Part shown: positions 25,914 through 34,151 of the stretch, piece after piece
How the letters are laid out: each line of letters starts with the position of its first letter
Numbering within the stretch: position 1 is the stretch's first letter
NCBI RefSeq assembly: GCF_021028955.1
Contig: NZ_JAIWPE010000095.1
Coordinates: forward strand, 124,001 to 188,000
Reading direction: 5' to 3'
DNA: 64,000 bases
DNA from: Salipaludibacillus sp. CUR1
GTDB taxonomy: Bacteria > Bacillota > Bacilli > Bacillales > Salisediminibacteriaceae
Made by a program: the position numbers and the translations under genes
Notes under the pieces: model-generated
The model's input: the letters and a program-made list of their open reading frames with translations, nothing else
Databases searched by the model: none
Told to the model about the DNA's origin: nothing

Positions 25914-26471
25914 ATGATTTCAGTAAACGATTTTAAAACTGGATTAACAGTTGAGGTTGACGGCGATATTTGGCAGGTTATAGAATTCCAGCATGTTAAG
26001 CCAGGTAAAGGGGCGGCTTTTGTCCGTACTAAACTTAGAAGCATGAGAAACGGAAGCATTCAGGAAAAAACTTTCAGAGCTGGTGAAAAAGTGGCTAAAG
26101 CTCATTTGGAAAACAATAAAATGCAATATTTATATTCCAGTGGAGAGACTCACGCATTTATGGATACAAGCAGTTACGAGCAAATTGAACTTACGAGTGA
26201 CCAGATCCGTGAACAGCTGAAGTACTTAAAAGAAAATATGGAAGTGCAAGTGCTCCAGTATCAGGATGAAATACTCGGAGTAGAAGTCCCGGTTACTGTT
26301 CACCTTACTGTTACGGAGACTGAGCCTGGAATTAAAGGTGACACCGCTTCCGGAGGAACTAAACCTGCGACAGTGGAAACGGGGTTAACAGTGCAAGTGC
26401 CTTTCTTTGTAAATGAAGGGGATGTCCTTGTCATTGACACGAGAGAAGGTAAATACGTTTCAAGAGCCTAA
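25914..26471 (+). CDS. efp: Translation elongation factor P
   Basis: A 185-residue three-domain protein that relieves ribosome stalling at polyproline. K32 in [10 protein letters not shown] is the modified residue position (5-aminopentanol in B. subtilis). The C-terminal signature [22 protein letters not shown] is intact. AGGAGGAC precedes the ATG. Co-transcribed with aroQ-papA and followed by a terminator. Confidence 0.97.
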   Translation: MISVNDFKTGLTVEVDGDIWQVIEFQHVKPGKGAAFVRTKLRSMRNGSIQEKTFRAGEKVAKAHLENNKMQYLYSSGETHAFMDTSSYEQIELTSDQIREQLKYLKENMEVQVLQYQDEILGVEVPVTVHLTVTETEPGIKGDTASGGTKPATVETGLTVQVPFFVNEGDVLVIDTREGKYVSRA

Positions 26472-26490
26472 TACAATGATAACCATCGAG

Positions 26491-26532
26491 AAAAGCCGAA
26501 GATGTATCTTACGATATTTCTTCGGCTTTTTC
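26491..26532 (+). terminator. Terminator after efp
   Basis: AAAAGCCGAAGA pairs with TCTTCGGCTTTT, ending in a T run. Confidence 0.85.
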
Positions 26533-26741
26533 CTTTTGTACTTAACAAAAATTATTGTGACTAAGTATAAAGGCAGTTATTTCTCTCCACGGACGAATAT
26601 TCTTTTATAAGTTGTGGTACAGAACTTATAAAGGATCTGTAATTCAGCCTCTATATTTTTGCAGAAAAAAAAAGAGCAAAATACTTTTAGAATTTTCCGA
26701 AATCATGTAAAGTTATCTTATAAAAGGAAAGGGTGGTTTGA

Positions 26742-27149
26742 GTGGAAAAGAAATATTTAACTATTTCTGATGACGTGACAGCAGGCTATTACTATTTTTC
26801 CGAGTATGTTATTTGTGTAGAAGTCACAAAACAAGGAAAGTCTTTAGGGTCTTTTTGTTCTGACATTAGTCAATTTGAAGAATGGGATGAAGAAGAAGTG
26901 GCTGAACTGGTTAAAAATCACGTACATCAAGTAGAAAATGCTCAAACTTATCAGCCGGACCGCTCGCACGTGCTTAATGGAGGTATGGAAATTAAATATC
27001 ATCAGCACTGGGAAGACTTTTATTGTGTAGAGGTGTATGAAAAAGGGAAAGAAATTGGATCATTTTGCGCTGACAGAGCCTCTTTTGAAGAGTGGATGGA
27101 AGATGACCAGCATCTTTCTGAAGTCGTCAGATCCCAGCTTCAACGGTAA
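26742..27149 (+). CDS. Hypothetical protein with internal duplication
   Basis: A 135-residue soluble acidic protein made of two similar halves. Residues 16-62 contain YYYFSEYVICVEV, GKSLGSFCSDISQFEEW and residues 87-133 contain HWEDFYCVEV, GKEIGSFCADRASFEEW, each followed by an acidic helix. Each repeat has a conserved cysteine before V/E and one in GSFC. I do not recognise the family. It occupies the place of yqhV between efp and spoIIIAA but is unrelated to that membrane protein. The GTG start has AAAGGAAAGGGTGG upstream. It has its own terminator. Confidence 0.7.
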   Translation: MEKKYLTISDDVTAGYYYFSEYVICVEVTKQGKSLGSFCSDISQFEEWDEEEVAELVKNHVHQVENAQTYQPDRSHVLNGGMEIKYHQHWEDFYCVEVYEKGKEIGSFCADRASFEEWMEDDQHLSEVVRSQLQR

Positions 27150-27167
27150 AAAATACCTGTAAATGAA

Positions 27168-27210
27168 GATCCGTAAGGCCTGATCTAACCGGCCTTTCGG
27201 GTCTTTTTTT
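27168..27210 (+). terminator. Terminator before the spoIIIA operon
   Basis: GATCCGTAAGGCC pairs with GGCCTTTCGGGTC (two mismatches/wobbles) and runs into seven T. Confidence 0.75.
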
Positions 27211-27268
27211 GTGCTTAGAGATAAATAAAAGCTTACAAGCAATAAAAAGGTGCTCTCTGTTGAAAGTG

Positions 27269-27296
27269 TCATAAATAGGACAGGAGTACATATATT
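27269..27296 (+). promoter_or_regulatory. Sigma-E-type promoter of the spoIIIA operon
   Basis: TCATAAA (27269-27275), a 13-base spacer and CATATATT (27289-27296) match the sigma-E consensus (GTCATA-type -35, CATACAAT-type -10). It lies 55 bases upstream of spoIIIAA, whose B. subtilis operon is a sigma-E target. Confidence 0.65.
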
Positions 27297-27350
27297 TTTC
27301 TTAGACAACCATTATGGAACAAATGACTTGTCTGAAAAGAGGTTGGGAAA

Positions 27351-28280
27351 ATGGATGAAATCTTAAGAATCGTGCCTGAGACGATTAAAAAATACTTAAA
27401 TATTGGTACTCAGGAAGACTGGATGTGGATAGAAGAAATAAGATTACGGATCGGAAAGCCTGTAGAAGTTGTCAGTACAAAACCCGTGTCTGGCTATAAC
27501 GGTCCCCCGCCGGTGTTTTCTGAAAAGGAAGCCGCTTTGATGATGTCCTTATTAAGCCAGCATTCGTTATACCGTCTTGAGGAAGAACTGAGAAGGGGAT
27601 ACATTACCATTTCCGGCGGTCACCGGGTCGGGATTGCCGGGCGGGTCGTGGTTGAAAAAGGGGAGGTTAAAGGTCTTCGGGAAATCAGTTCCTTTAATAT
27701 CCGAATTGCAAAAGAAAAGCTTGGTGTCTGTTCCCCTTACATTCAGCACATTTATCAAAAAGGCCGATGGATGAACACACTCATAGTCGGTTCGCCCAAA
27801 ACAGGTAAGACGACTCTCCTTAGAGACTTGGCTAGACAGATAAGCACGGGCATGCCGCAAAAAAGTATCCCGCCAAAAACAGTAGCTATAATCGATGAGC
27901 GTTCCGAAATAGCCGGATGTGTGAGAGGAGTCCCCCAGCATCATTTCGGGACGAAAGTAGATGTTCTTGATGCTTGTCCTAAAGCGGAAGGCATGATGAT
28001 GATGATACGATCCATGAGCCCGGAAGTGATCATCGTGGACGAAATTGGGCGGGAAGAAGATGTCAAAGCAGTAATGGAAGCTGTACACGCCGGTGTAACA
28101 GTCATTTCCACAGTGCATGGGCATTCTGTCAGCGATGTAAAAAGAAGACCTGCAATTAAAACGTTAATAGAGCAGCATGCTTTCGACTCCCTGATAGAAC
28201 TGACGGGAATTGGGAGAAAAGGGAACATCAGAAAGCTAAACGGCGAGAGGCTGTCAACAAACGTGGTGATTACCCAATGA
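27351..28280 (+). CDS. spoIIIAA: Stage III sporulation protein AA, secretion-type ATPase
   Basis: A 309-residue ATPase resembling type II/IV secretion motors, acting from the mother cell on the SpoIIIA-SpoIIQ channel. Walker A is VGSPKTGKTTLL near residue 146-157; the Walker B-like region is PEVIIVDEIGREEDV. Also visible: EEIRLRIGKP near the N terminus and GHRVGIAGR. First gene of the eight-gene operon, overlapping spoIIIAB by 4 bases. Confidence 0.95.
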   Translation: MDEILRIVPETIKKYLNIGTQEDWMWIEEIRLRIGKPVEVVSTKPVSGYNGPPPVFSEKEAALMMSLLSQHSLYRLEEELRRGYITISGGHRVGIAGRVVVEKGEVKGLREISSFNIRIAKEKLGVCSPYIQHIYQKGRWMNTLIVGSPKTGKTTLLRDLARQISTGMPQKSIPPKTVAIIDERSEIAGCVRGVPQHHFGTKVDVLDACPKAEGMMMMIRSMSPEVIIVDEIGREEDVKAVMEAVHAGVTVISTVHGHSVSDVKRRPAIKTLIEQHAFDSLIELTGIGRKGNIRKLNGERLSTNVVITQ

Positions 28281-28789
28281 TGTGGGCAGGAGCCACACTC
28301 ATAATTCTTGCTTCAGCCTGTGCCGGATGGGAGCTTTCCGGCAGGCTTGAACGAAGAACTAAACTGTTAAGGCATATAAAAGTAGCTCTGGAAACACTTG
28401 ATACTGAAGTCGCTTTTGCAATGATTCCTTTATCCCAGGCTTTAAATCAGGTTGCCAGACAGCTGCCTTCTCCAGCAAAAGATTTCTTTTTGCAGGTGGC
28501 TGAACGTTTGGAAACGAAGCGGGAGCCGGCAGCTGAAGCATGGGAACAGGAATTGGATTTATGGAAATCCCGTGTTGATCTCGATGAAAAAGATGTAGAG
28601 ATTCTGAGACAGTTTGGCCAGTCACTTGGACAACAGGACATCCAGGGTCAAAGAAAGCAAATTCAGCTGGCACAATCTTATTTAAACAATATGGAAACCA
28701 TGGCGTGGGAAGCGCAGCGTAAATATCAGTCAATGTACAGGAGCTTAGGTATTCTGGGAGGATTATTGCTCGTTATTATGCTGCTCTAA
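28277..28789 (+). CDS. spoIIIAB: Stage III sporulation protein AB
   Basis: A 170-residue protein resembling a soluble GspF-like domain, with hydrophobic segments at both ends (residues 3-18 and 153-169) and a helical middle. Motifs LDTEVAFAMIPLSQAL and FGQSLGQQDIQGQ match the family. Needed for sigma-G activity in the forespore. The ATG overlaps the spoIIIAA stop. Confidence 0.93.
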   Translation: MMWAGATLIILASACAGWELSGRLERRTKLLRHIKVALETLDTEVAFAMIPLSQALNQVARQLPSPAKDFFLQVAERLETKREPAAEAWEQELDLWKSRVDLDEKDVEILRQFGQSLGQQDIQGQRKQIQLAQSYLNNMETMAWEAQRKYQSMYRSLGILGGLLLVIMLL

Positions 28790-28811
28790 TGTAAGAGTAA
28801 GGGGGAAATCC

Positions 28812-29018
28812 ATGAATTATGATGTGGGCTTGATCTTTCAGATTGCAGGGGTAGGAATTGTAGTGGCTATGATTCATACCGTCTTAAAGCAAATGGGAAA
28901 AGAAGAAATTGCAAACTGGGTCACTTTAATTGCTTTTGTGGTCGTCTTGTATATGGTGGCAACCGTCATCGATGATCTGTTTCAGAAAATCAGAAGTGTT
29001 TTTCTATTCCAAAGCTGA
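28812..29018 (+). CDS. spoIIIAC: Stage III sporulation protein AC
   Basis: A 68-residue membrane protein with two transmembrane helices (about 7-26 and 35-55), family sequence IFQIAGVGIVVAMIHTVLKQMGKEE. Forms part of the mother-cell membrane platform of the feeding channel. AAGGGGGAAA precedes the ATG. Confidence 0.94.
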   Translation: MNYDVGLIFQIAGVGIVVAMIHTVLKQMGKEEIANWVTLIAFVVVLYMVATVIDDLFQKIRSVFLFQS

Positions 29019-29032
29019 GGGAGGACGAACAT

Positions 29033-29440
29033 ATGGAAATCATTCAAATAGTAGGTTTAGGAATGATTACCACCTTCCTTGCTTTAGTTGTGAAAGAGCA
29101 TAAACCGGTGTTTGCATTTCTTCTCACTGTATTTACCGGTATCATTATCTTTTTATTTCTAATAGACAAAATAGCCATAATGATTCAGATGATAGAGGAG
29201 CTCGCTGCTAATGCAAATATAAATCTCGTATATGTGCAGACCATCTTTAAAATAATCGGCATAGCCTATATCGCCGAGTTTGGTGCACAAATTGCACGGG
29301 ATGCCGGACAGGGAGCTATAGCCACTAAAATTGAACTGGCAGGAAAGGTATTGATAATGATTATGGCCATCCCTATCATTTCAGTAATCATTGAAACTAT
29401 ATTAACGCTGATACCGGCAGCTATGGGGGATCTGTCATGA
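29033..29440 (+). CDS. spoIIIAD: Stage III sporulation protein AD
   Basis: A 135-residue membrane protein with about four helices. Motifs VVKEHKPVFAFLLTV and IGIAYIAEFGAQIARDAGQ are family-typical. Related to SpoIIIAC and placed next to it. The start follows GAGGGAGGACG; the end overlaps spoIIIAE by 4 bases. Confidence 0.94.
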   Translation: MEIIQIVGLGMITTFLALVVKEHKPVFAFLLTVFTGIIIFLFLIDKIAIMIQMIEELAANANINLVYVQTIFKIIGIAYIAEFGAQIARDAGQGAIATKIELAGKVLIMIMAIPIISVIIETILTLIPAAMGDLS

Positions 29441-30612
29441 ATAAACTCTTTATTGTTTTTCTTTTGGCTTTTTTCTTTATCCCCGGAGGGACAAGCTCAG
29501 CGGAGGAGCAGGATCATTTAAGTGAAAAAGACCTGATGGAAAAGCAGATGACCGAGCTTAATTTAGAAGAAATCAGCGATTTTTGGGATGAGGTAAGGAT
29601 AGAATATGACGGGTTTCTGCCGGAAATACAAAAGGAGAGTTTCACTGACCTTTTTAACAGTAACGAAGGTTTTTCAATAAAAGAGTGGACGCTGGGTTTT
29701 GTGAAATTCTTTTTTCATGAATTACTCGCTCATGGGAAGCTGCTTGGAACATTAATACTGCTCACAGTGTTCAGCATGGTATTGATGAATCTTCAGCAGG
29801 CTTTTGAAAAATATAAAATCAGTAAAGTCGCTTACGCGATAACATATATGGTGCTTCTCATTATCGCATTAAACAGTTTTTATGTCGCCATGGGGCTGGC
29901 AGAATCAACCATAGAAACAATGAGCCATTTTATGGTTTCTTTAATCCCTTTAATACTTGTATTGATGGCAACAGTGGGAAGTGTCACTTCTGTCGCGCTC
30001 TTTCATCCGATCGTCATGTTTATTGTCCATAGCAGCGGGCTGTTTATCCAGTATTTCATTCTTCCTCTTTTATTATTATCTACCTTATTAGCCATTGTAA
30101 GTACGATGACTGACCATTATAAAGTTTCAAAACTTGCAAATTTACTTAGAAATATCGCAGTGGGAGGCCTGGGAATCTTCTTAACTGTTTTCCTTGGAGT
30201 CCTGTCTGTGCAAGGAGCCACGGCCGCAGTGACGGATGGCATCGCGGTGAAAACAGCGAAATTCATCACCGGCAACTTTATACCGGTTGTAGGGCGGATG
30301 TTTACTGACGCTGCGGAAACCGTTATGGGTGCTTCTTTACTGTTAAAAAACACCATAGGCGTCCTTGGGCTGCTCGTTTTACTTATCATATGCATTTTCC
30401 CAGCGTTAAAAGTGCTGGCGATAGCTGTCATTTATTCATTTTCAGCGGCTGTTCTTCAGCCTCTCGGGGGCGGCCCGATCATTGATTGCCTCTCAATCAT
30501 TGGAAAGAATGTTTTATTCATTTTTGCAGCCTTAGCAGCAGTTTCTTTAATGTTCTTTTTATCTGTCACAATCATGGTAATATCAGGCAATTTATCTGTC
30601 ATGCTCAGATAA
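29437..30612 (+). CDS. spoIIIAE: Stage III sporulation protein AE
   Basis: A 391-residue multi-pass membrane protein. A cleavable-type N-terminal signal (residues 1-22) is followed by an acidic domain and then about seven or eight helices from residue 95 onward. Motifs such as SVQGATAAVTDGIAVKTAKF and LQPLGGGPIIDCL fit the family. It is the large membrane component of the SpoIIIA channel. The ATG overlaps the spoIIIAD stop. Confidence 0.94.
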   Translation: MNKLFIVFLLAFFFIPGGTSSAEEQDHLSEKDLMEKQMTELNLEEISDFWDEVRIEYDGFLPEIQKESFTDLFNSNEGFSIKEWTLGFVKFFFHELLAHGKLLGTLILLTVFSMVLMNLQQAFEKYKISKVAYAITYMVLLIIALNSFYVAMGLAESTIETMSHFMVSLIPLILVLMATVGSVTSVALFHPIVMFIVHSSGLFIQYFILPLLLLSTLLAIVSTMTDHYKVSKLANLLRNIAVGGLGIFLTVFLGVLSVQGATAAVTDGIAVKTAKFITGNFIPVVGRMFTDAAETVMGASLLLKNTIGVLGLLVLLIICIFPALKVLAIAVIYSFSAAVLQPLGGGPIIDCLSIIGKNVLFIFAALAAVSLMFFLSVTIMVISGNLSVMLR

Positions 30613-30636
30613 CAGCCTAAAACGGGAGGGGAGAGC

Positions 30637-31284
30637 ATGGGAGTTGTCACCAGCTGGATCAGCAATATAATAATGCTAGTTTTATTTGCTACGATACTTG
30701 AACTTATGCTTCCCAGCTCTTCTACGCACCGGTATGTCAAGCTGGTTGTCGGGCTGATGATTCTCGTTGTGATGCTCCAGCCTGTATTGGCAATTTTCAA
30801 CAAAGATGCAGAAAATATAGTGAAACAAATTGATAAATGGGGGCAGGAAGTCAATCTTGAAAAAGGGGATTTGGACGAACTTGAAAAAACAGAAATAGAA
30901 ACAGTGTCTCTTGCATATATTTCTGAACAAGTGGCTGTCCAACTGAAGGGAGAAGCCTATTCCCCCATTCTTAAGGAATTCAAAAAAGAAATAACCGACA
31001 TTGAAGTTTCTTTTAACTCGCTGCACAGCCAGCCGGATCTGGACAATTTAACTGGCATTTCTGTCACTGTTCAGTCTCCTGATGCAGCTGAGAATGAAGA
31101 AAGTGAAAGTGAAGAGGAGACAGGCATATTTATTAAGCCCATAGAGATAAAGAGTGAGGGAGCTTCATCAGAGAAAAAGGAGGATACGGAGGGGAAGAAA
31201 CTCATGGAGATGCGCTTAGCAGAAATTTGGGAAGTACCAGCAGAGCTTATTCTGGTTTTAGAAAAAGGAGGGGATAACAGGTGA
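30637..31284 (+). CDS. spoIIIAF: Stage III sporulation protein AF
   Basis: A 215-residue protein with two N-terminal transmembrane helices (about 7-24 and 35-53) and a soluble ring-building-motif domain, with an acidic Glu/Ser-rich stretch around residues 150-165. Similar to SpoIIIAG and AH in having a ring-forming extracellular domain. GGGAGGGGAG precedes the ATG. Confidence 0.92.
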   Translation: MGVVTSWISNIIMLVLFATILELMLPSSSTHRYVKLVVGLMILVVMLQPVLAIFNKDAENIVKQIDKWGQEVNLEKGDLDELEKTEIETVSLAYISEQVAVQLKGEAYSPILKEFKKEITDIEVSFNSLHSQPDLDNLTGISVTVQSPDAAENEESESEEETGIFIKPIEIKSEGASSEKKEDTEGKKLMEMRLAEIWEVPAELILVLEKGGDNR

Positions 31285-31952
31285 AGAAGAACTCATCAGA
31301 AAAGTCATTGTTCCACTCCTTTTCATTAAATAATAAAAAAGGGAAAAAGGTCCGCTTAAGCTATTTTATTGTGTTGATTCTTATCGGGGTTTTTATGATG
31401 TTGATTGGAAGTTTTTTACAAAAAGAAGAAGCGTCAGAACCCGTGATAACTGCACTGGAGGCGGAAAGTAACGGAGAGGAGGAAAAAGAGACGGCGGTTT
31501 TTAAATCTGAAAATAAGACAGAAGACAAAGGCCTGAAAGATGAGTTTGAAGCTTATTATGAAAAACAATTGAAGCAGGCTTTAGAAGAAGTGGTGGGGGT
31601 TTCAAATGTAACTGTCATGGTGAATACCGCAGGCTCCAGTAAAAATATTTATGAAAAAAATGAGCAAACAAAGGAACAGCACACTGAGGAAACAGATCGG
31701 GAAGGCGGTACAAGAGAAGTATCAGATACCTCTAAAGATGAACAAGTTGTCATTGTGAGAAGCGGAGATAAGGAAGAACCGCTGATTATCCAGCAGAAAA
31801 AACCTGAAATAAGCGGAGTGCTTATAGTTGCAAATGGAGTTGACAATATACAAGTTAAGACCTGGGTAGTGGAGGCTGTCAGCAGAGTTCTTGATATCCC
31901 GTCCCACAGAGTCTCTGTCATGCCAAGAAAACAAAAGGAGGACGTCTCATGA
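31281..31952 (+). CDS. spoIIIAG: Stage III sporulation protein AG
   Basis: A 223-residue protein with a single transmembrane helix (about 28-46) and an extracellular ring-building domain that forms the large SpoIIIAG ring in the intermembrane space. Motifs LKQALEEVVGVSNVTVMVN and EISGVLIVANG fit the family. The GTG start overlaps the spoIIIAF stop, and AAAGGAGGGG lies upstream. It overlaps spoIIIAH by 4 bases. Confidence 0.94.
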   Translation: MKKNSSEKSLFHSFSLNNKKGKKVRLSYFIVLILIGVFMMLIGSFLQKEEASEPVITALEAESNGEEEKETAVFKSENKTEDKGLKDEFEAYYEKQLKQALEEVVGVSNVTVMVNTAGSSKNIYEKNEQTKEQHTEETDREGGTREVSDTSKDEQVVIVRSGDKEEPLIIQQKKPEISGVLIVANGVDNIQVKTWVVEAVSRVLDIPSHRVSVMPRKQKEDVS

Positions 31953-32560
31953 TTTTAAAAAGACAGACAGTCTGGTTGCTTACAATGCTAAGTTTAATTA
32001 TTGTTTTATCTGTATATTACATTTCAATGGATCAGATTCAGGATCCGCAAACAGCAATGACCGATATGGAAGAAGACCAGGACAGCTTAAATAGCCTGGA
32101 AGACGATCTTGGATTTGAATGGGTGGAAGGGGAGGACATTTCCTTCGTTGAAATTGAAGATGCAGAAGAGGTACTTGGTGAAGGGGCGTTAGCGCCGCAG
32201 ATGAACCCGGATGAGATGTTTGACTCAATACGTCTGCAAAGACAGGATTCACGCGGCAAATTAAATGAAGAATATACTAATGTTATTATCAATACAGAAA
32301 CAGACCCTGAAATCCAGGTTGAAGCACTTGAAAAAATTGAATCTCTCCAGGCGATGTCCCAGCAGGAGGAAATGATCGAAACTATTATACGTTCCAAAGG
32401 GTATGAAGACGCTCTTGTGATGGCTGACAATGATCAAGTAAATATTTACGTTAAAGCGAGTGATTTGACAACAGAGCAGGTAGTGGAAATAAACCAGCTC
32501 GCCTATGAACATTTAGGTATTGAAACTGTCAGAGTCGGCTTTCACCCTGGGAATGAGTAA
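31949..32560 (+). CDS. spoIIIAH: Stage III sporulation protein AH
   Basis: A 203-residue protein with one N-terminal transmembrane helix (about 7-24), an acidic linker and a C-terminal YscJ/FliF-like ring-building domain (from about 110). In B. subtilis it binds SpoIIQ across the septum. Motifs KGYEDALVMADNDQVNIYVKA fall in the ring domain (given as two parts: residues near 153-173). AAAGGAGG precedes the ATG. Last gene of the operon, followed by a terminator. Confidence 0.94.
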   Translation: MILKRQTVWLLTMLSLIIVLSVYYISMDQIQDPQTAMTDMEEDQDSLNSLEDDLGFEWVEGEDISFVEIEDAEEVLGEGALAPQMNPDEMFDSIRLQRQDSRGKLNEEYTNVIINTETDPEIQVEALEKIESLQAMSQQEEMIETIIRSKGYEDALVMADNDQVNIYVKASDLTTEQVVEINQLAYEHLGIETVRVGFHPGNE

Positions 32561-32585
32561 AAGACACTTTTAAAAATAAATTAAG

Positions 32586-32632
32586 AAAGATGCCTTGGCG
32601 TTAATCGTTCCCGTCTAAGGCATCTTTTTTTA
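32586..32632 (+). terminator. Terminator of the spoIIIA operon
   Basis: AAAGATGCCTT pairs with AAGGCATCTTT around a loop of about 24 bases, then a T run. Confidence 0.8.
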
Positions 32633-32746
32633 ACTTTAGGGAAAGGGTTTACCGGTTATTTTAAAAATAATATCTACTTCTCAAAGTTTAAAGGCGCTAT
32701 AATAAAGTATACCGTTAAAAGCTGAAGTCTCCAGGAGGCAGACAGC

Positions 32747-32767
32747 ATGTCTATTTTATTGTGCTGA
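32747..32767 (+). CDS. Possible six-codon leader peptide
   Basis: ATG-TCT-ATT-TTA-TTG-TGC-TGA (MSILLC), with AGGAGG at 32733-32738, a strong ribosome site 8 bases upstream, and a TATAAT at 32698-32703. No larger frame uses this site. It is either a leader peptide or the decayed start of a lost gene. Nothing else was found in 32633-32840. Confidence 0.25.
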   Translation: MSILLC

Positions 32768-32844
32768 TTAACGTGGGGTTGGCAAGGGAAGAGTGAAAGT
32801 ATATGTTAGTTAAAGGAAAAAATGATTTTTGTCTCAGCAGGTGG

Positions 32845-32850
32845 TATAAT
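32845..32850 (+). promoter_or_regulatory. Extended -10 promoter of the small hypothetical gene
   Basis: TGGTATAAT, an extended -10 (TGnTATAAT) with TATAAT at 32845-32850, 52 bases before the next gene start; no strong -35. Confidence 0.45.
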
Positions 32851-32901
32851 ACCCAATTGAATAAAAATTTTAAGTAATTGATTTTCTAAGGAGAGATTTG
32901 A

Positions 32902-33225
32902 ATGGAATGGTCAGAACTTACTGAAGGTGCAAAAGCTGTTTTAGAACAAACGAGAAATATAAAAAATGACAAAATCCAGATCGTTGAATTTGATGTCGGT
33001 TATAAACAATCGGAAGAGGAAGCAGGGGATGGAGAGCCTGTCTCAATTCAGGAGGAAGATTATCAGAGTTTAAAGAAATTTACTGCTGAAAACGAGTATA
33101 ATGAAAAGTATCACATGGCAAGAAATAAAAATACTGTTAAAATTATACTTATGGAAAATGGAAAAATTCCTGAGAACCTTTCAGACTTTCCAGTATTCAG
33201 AGAGTATAAAATTACGGAAGAATAA
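32902..33225 (+). CDS. Hypothetical protein, 107 aa
   Basis: A small acidic soluble protein without membrane segment or recognised motif; I do not know the family. AAGGAGAG lies 8 bases before the ATG and an extended -10 promoter lies upstream, so expression is plausible. It separates spoIIIAH from accB and is probably a single-gene unit. Codon use looks like that of its neighbours. Confidence 0.65.
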   Translation: MEWSELTEGAKAVLEQTRNIKNDKIQIVEFDVGYKQSEEEAGDGEPVSIQEEDYQSLKKFTAENEYNEKYHMARNKNTVKIILMENGKIPENLSDFPVFREYKITEE

Positions 33226-33273
33226 CTTTCTGAAAGGAATTCTTCCGTACCAGCTGCCTGGCAAGGAGGGCTT

Positions 33274-33322
33274 TTCCTGATCTGTCGGGGGACAGCCAGG
33301 AACCAGATAAAAAAAGGTTCCC
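33274..33322 (+). other. Two overlapping, mutually exclusive hairpins upstream of accB
   Basis: TTCCTG-AT-CTGTC pairs with GACAG-C-CAGGAA (33274-33302), while GGAACC (33299-33304) can instead pair with GGTTCC about 11 bases downstream. The shared AGGAACC bases make the two folds exclusive. There is no T run. The rest of 33226-33623 shows only a TATAAT near 33400 without a good -35. Confidence 0.3.
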
Positions 33323-33623
33323 ATTTACTAAGATTTGCGGTAGCATATTTTTTAGGACTACGTCATAAGACATGCCTTAAGTAGATGGAATTTTCCAACT
33401 TTTATAATCATTATTTAAAAATTTAGCAGATTTAATTGCATGTTGGCTTTACTAAATGTACAACACTTTTGACGCTTCCAGCTGAAAAGTGAGCGACTGC
33501 TTAGCAAGCCCTGGATAAGCCGGAATAAATGCAGATAAAGCTCCCTGCTGGTTCAAAGTGTACCGTATATTAAAAACAACACGTCTTCAACAGAGCTTAA
33601 AAATTATGAATGGAGTGTGGAGT

Positions 33624-34139
33624 ATGATGAAAATTCAGGAAATACGTGAATTAATTAAGCTAATTGATGAATCAAGTATTGACGAATTTAAATTTGAGCA
33701 AAACGGCTCGAAAGTAACTATGAAAAAATATTCTGAACAGCCACTCAGTCAGAACGTTTCCCTGGCAGAGCCAGTAAAACCCATACCGTCTGAAGTGCCT
33801 CAGGCAGAGTCGCCTGTGAAGCAGGAAGCAGTAGAAAAACCAGCCGCTTCTGAACCAGCTGCAAAGAATGATGAGAAAACGGCAGAGCCTGATGAAAATT
33901 TACATACGATTACATCGCCGATGGTAGGGACTTTTTATGAAGCACCTTCCCCTGATTCTTCTGCTTATGTTAAAAAAGGAGACAAGGTGAACCAGGAAAG
34001 TGTCGTTTGTATAGTTGAAGCAATGAAGCTTATGAACGAAATTGAATCTGAAGTAAACGGCGAGATTGTCGATATCCTTGTAGAGAATGGGCAATTAGTA
34101 GAATACGGCCAGGAACTGTTCTTAGTGAAGCCGGAGTAG
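33624..34139 (+). CDS. accB: Biotin carboxyl carrier protein of acetyl-CoA carboxylase
   Basis: A 171-residue carrier subunit. The N-terminal region [20 protein letters not shown] is followed by a Pro/Ala/Glu-rich linker (about 45-95) and the biotinyl domain with K135 in [10 protein letters not shown] as the biotin site. ATG 33624 follows GGAGTGTGG; a longer frame from 33558 lacks a ribosome site. It delivers carboxybiotin from AccC to the transferase for malonyl-CoA synthesis. accC follows closely. Confidence 0.95.
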   Translation: MMKIQEIRELIKLIDESSIDEFKFEQNGSKVTMKKYSEQPLSQNVSLAEPVKPIPSEVPQAESPVKQEAVEKPAASEPAAKNDEKTAEPDENLHTITSPMVGTFYEAPSPDSSAYVKKGDKVNQESVVCIVEAMKLMNEIESEVNGEIVDILVENGQLVEYGQELFLVKPE

Positions 34140-34151
34140 GAGATGACGTCC

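Noticed and set aside
32902-33225. The 107-residue protein as a toxin, antitoxin or phage gene
   Set aside because: It stands alone with host-like codon use, and no partner gene or motif supports such a role.
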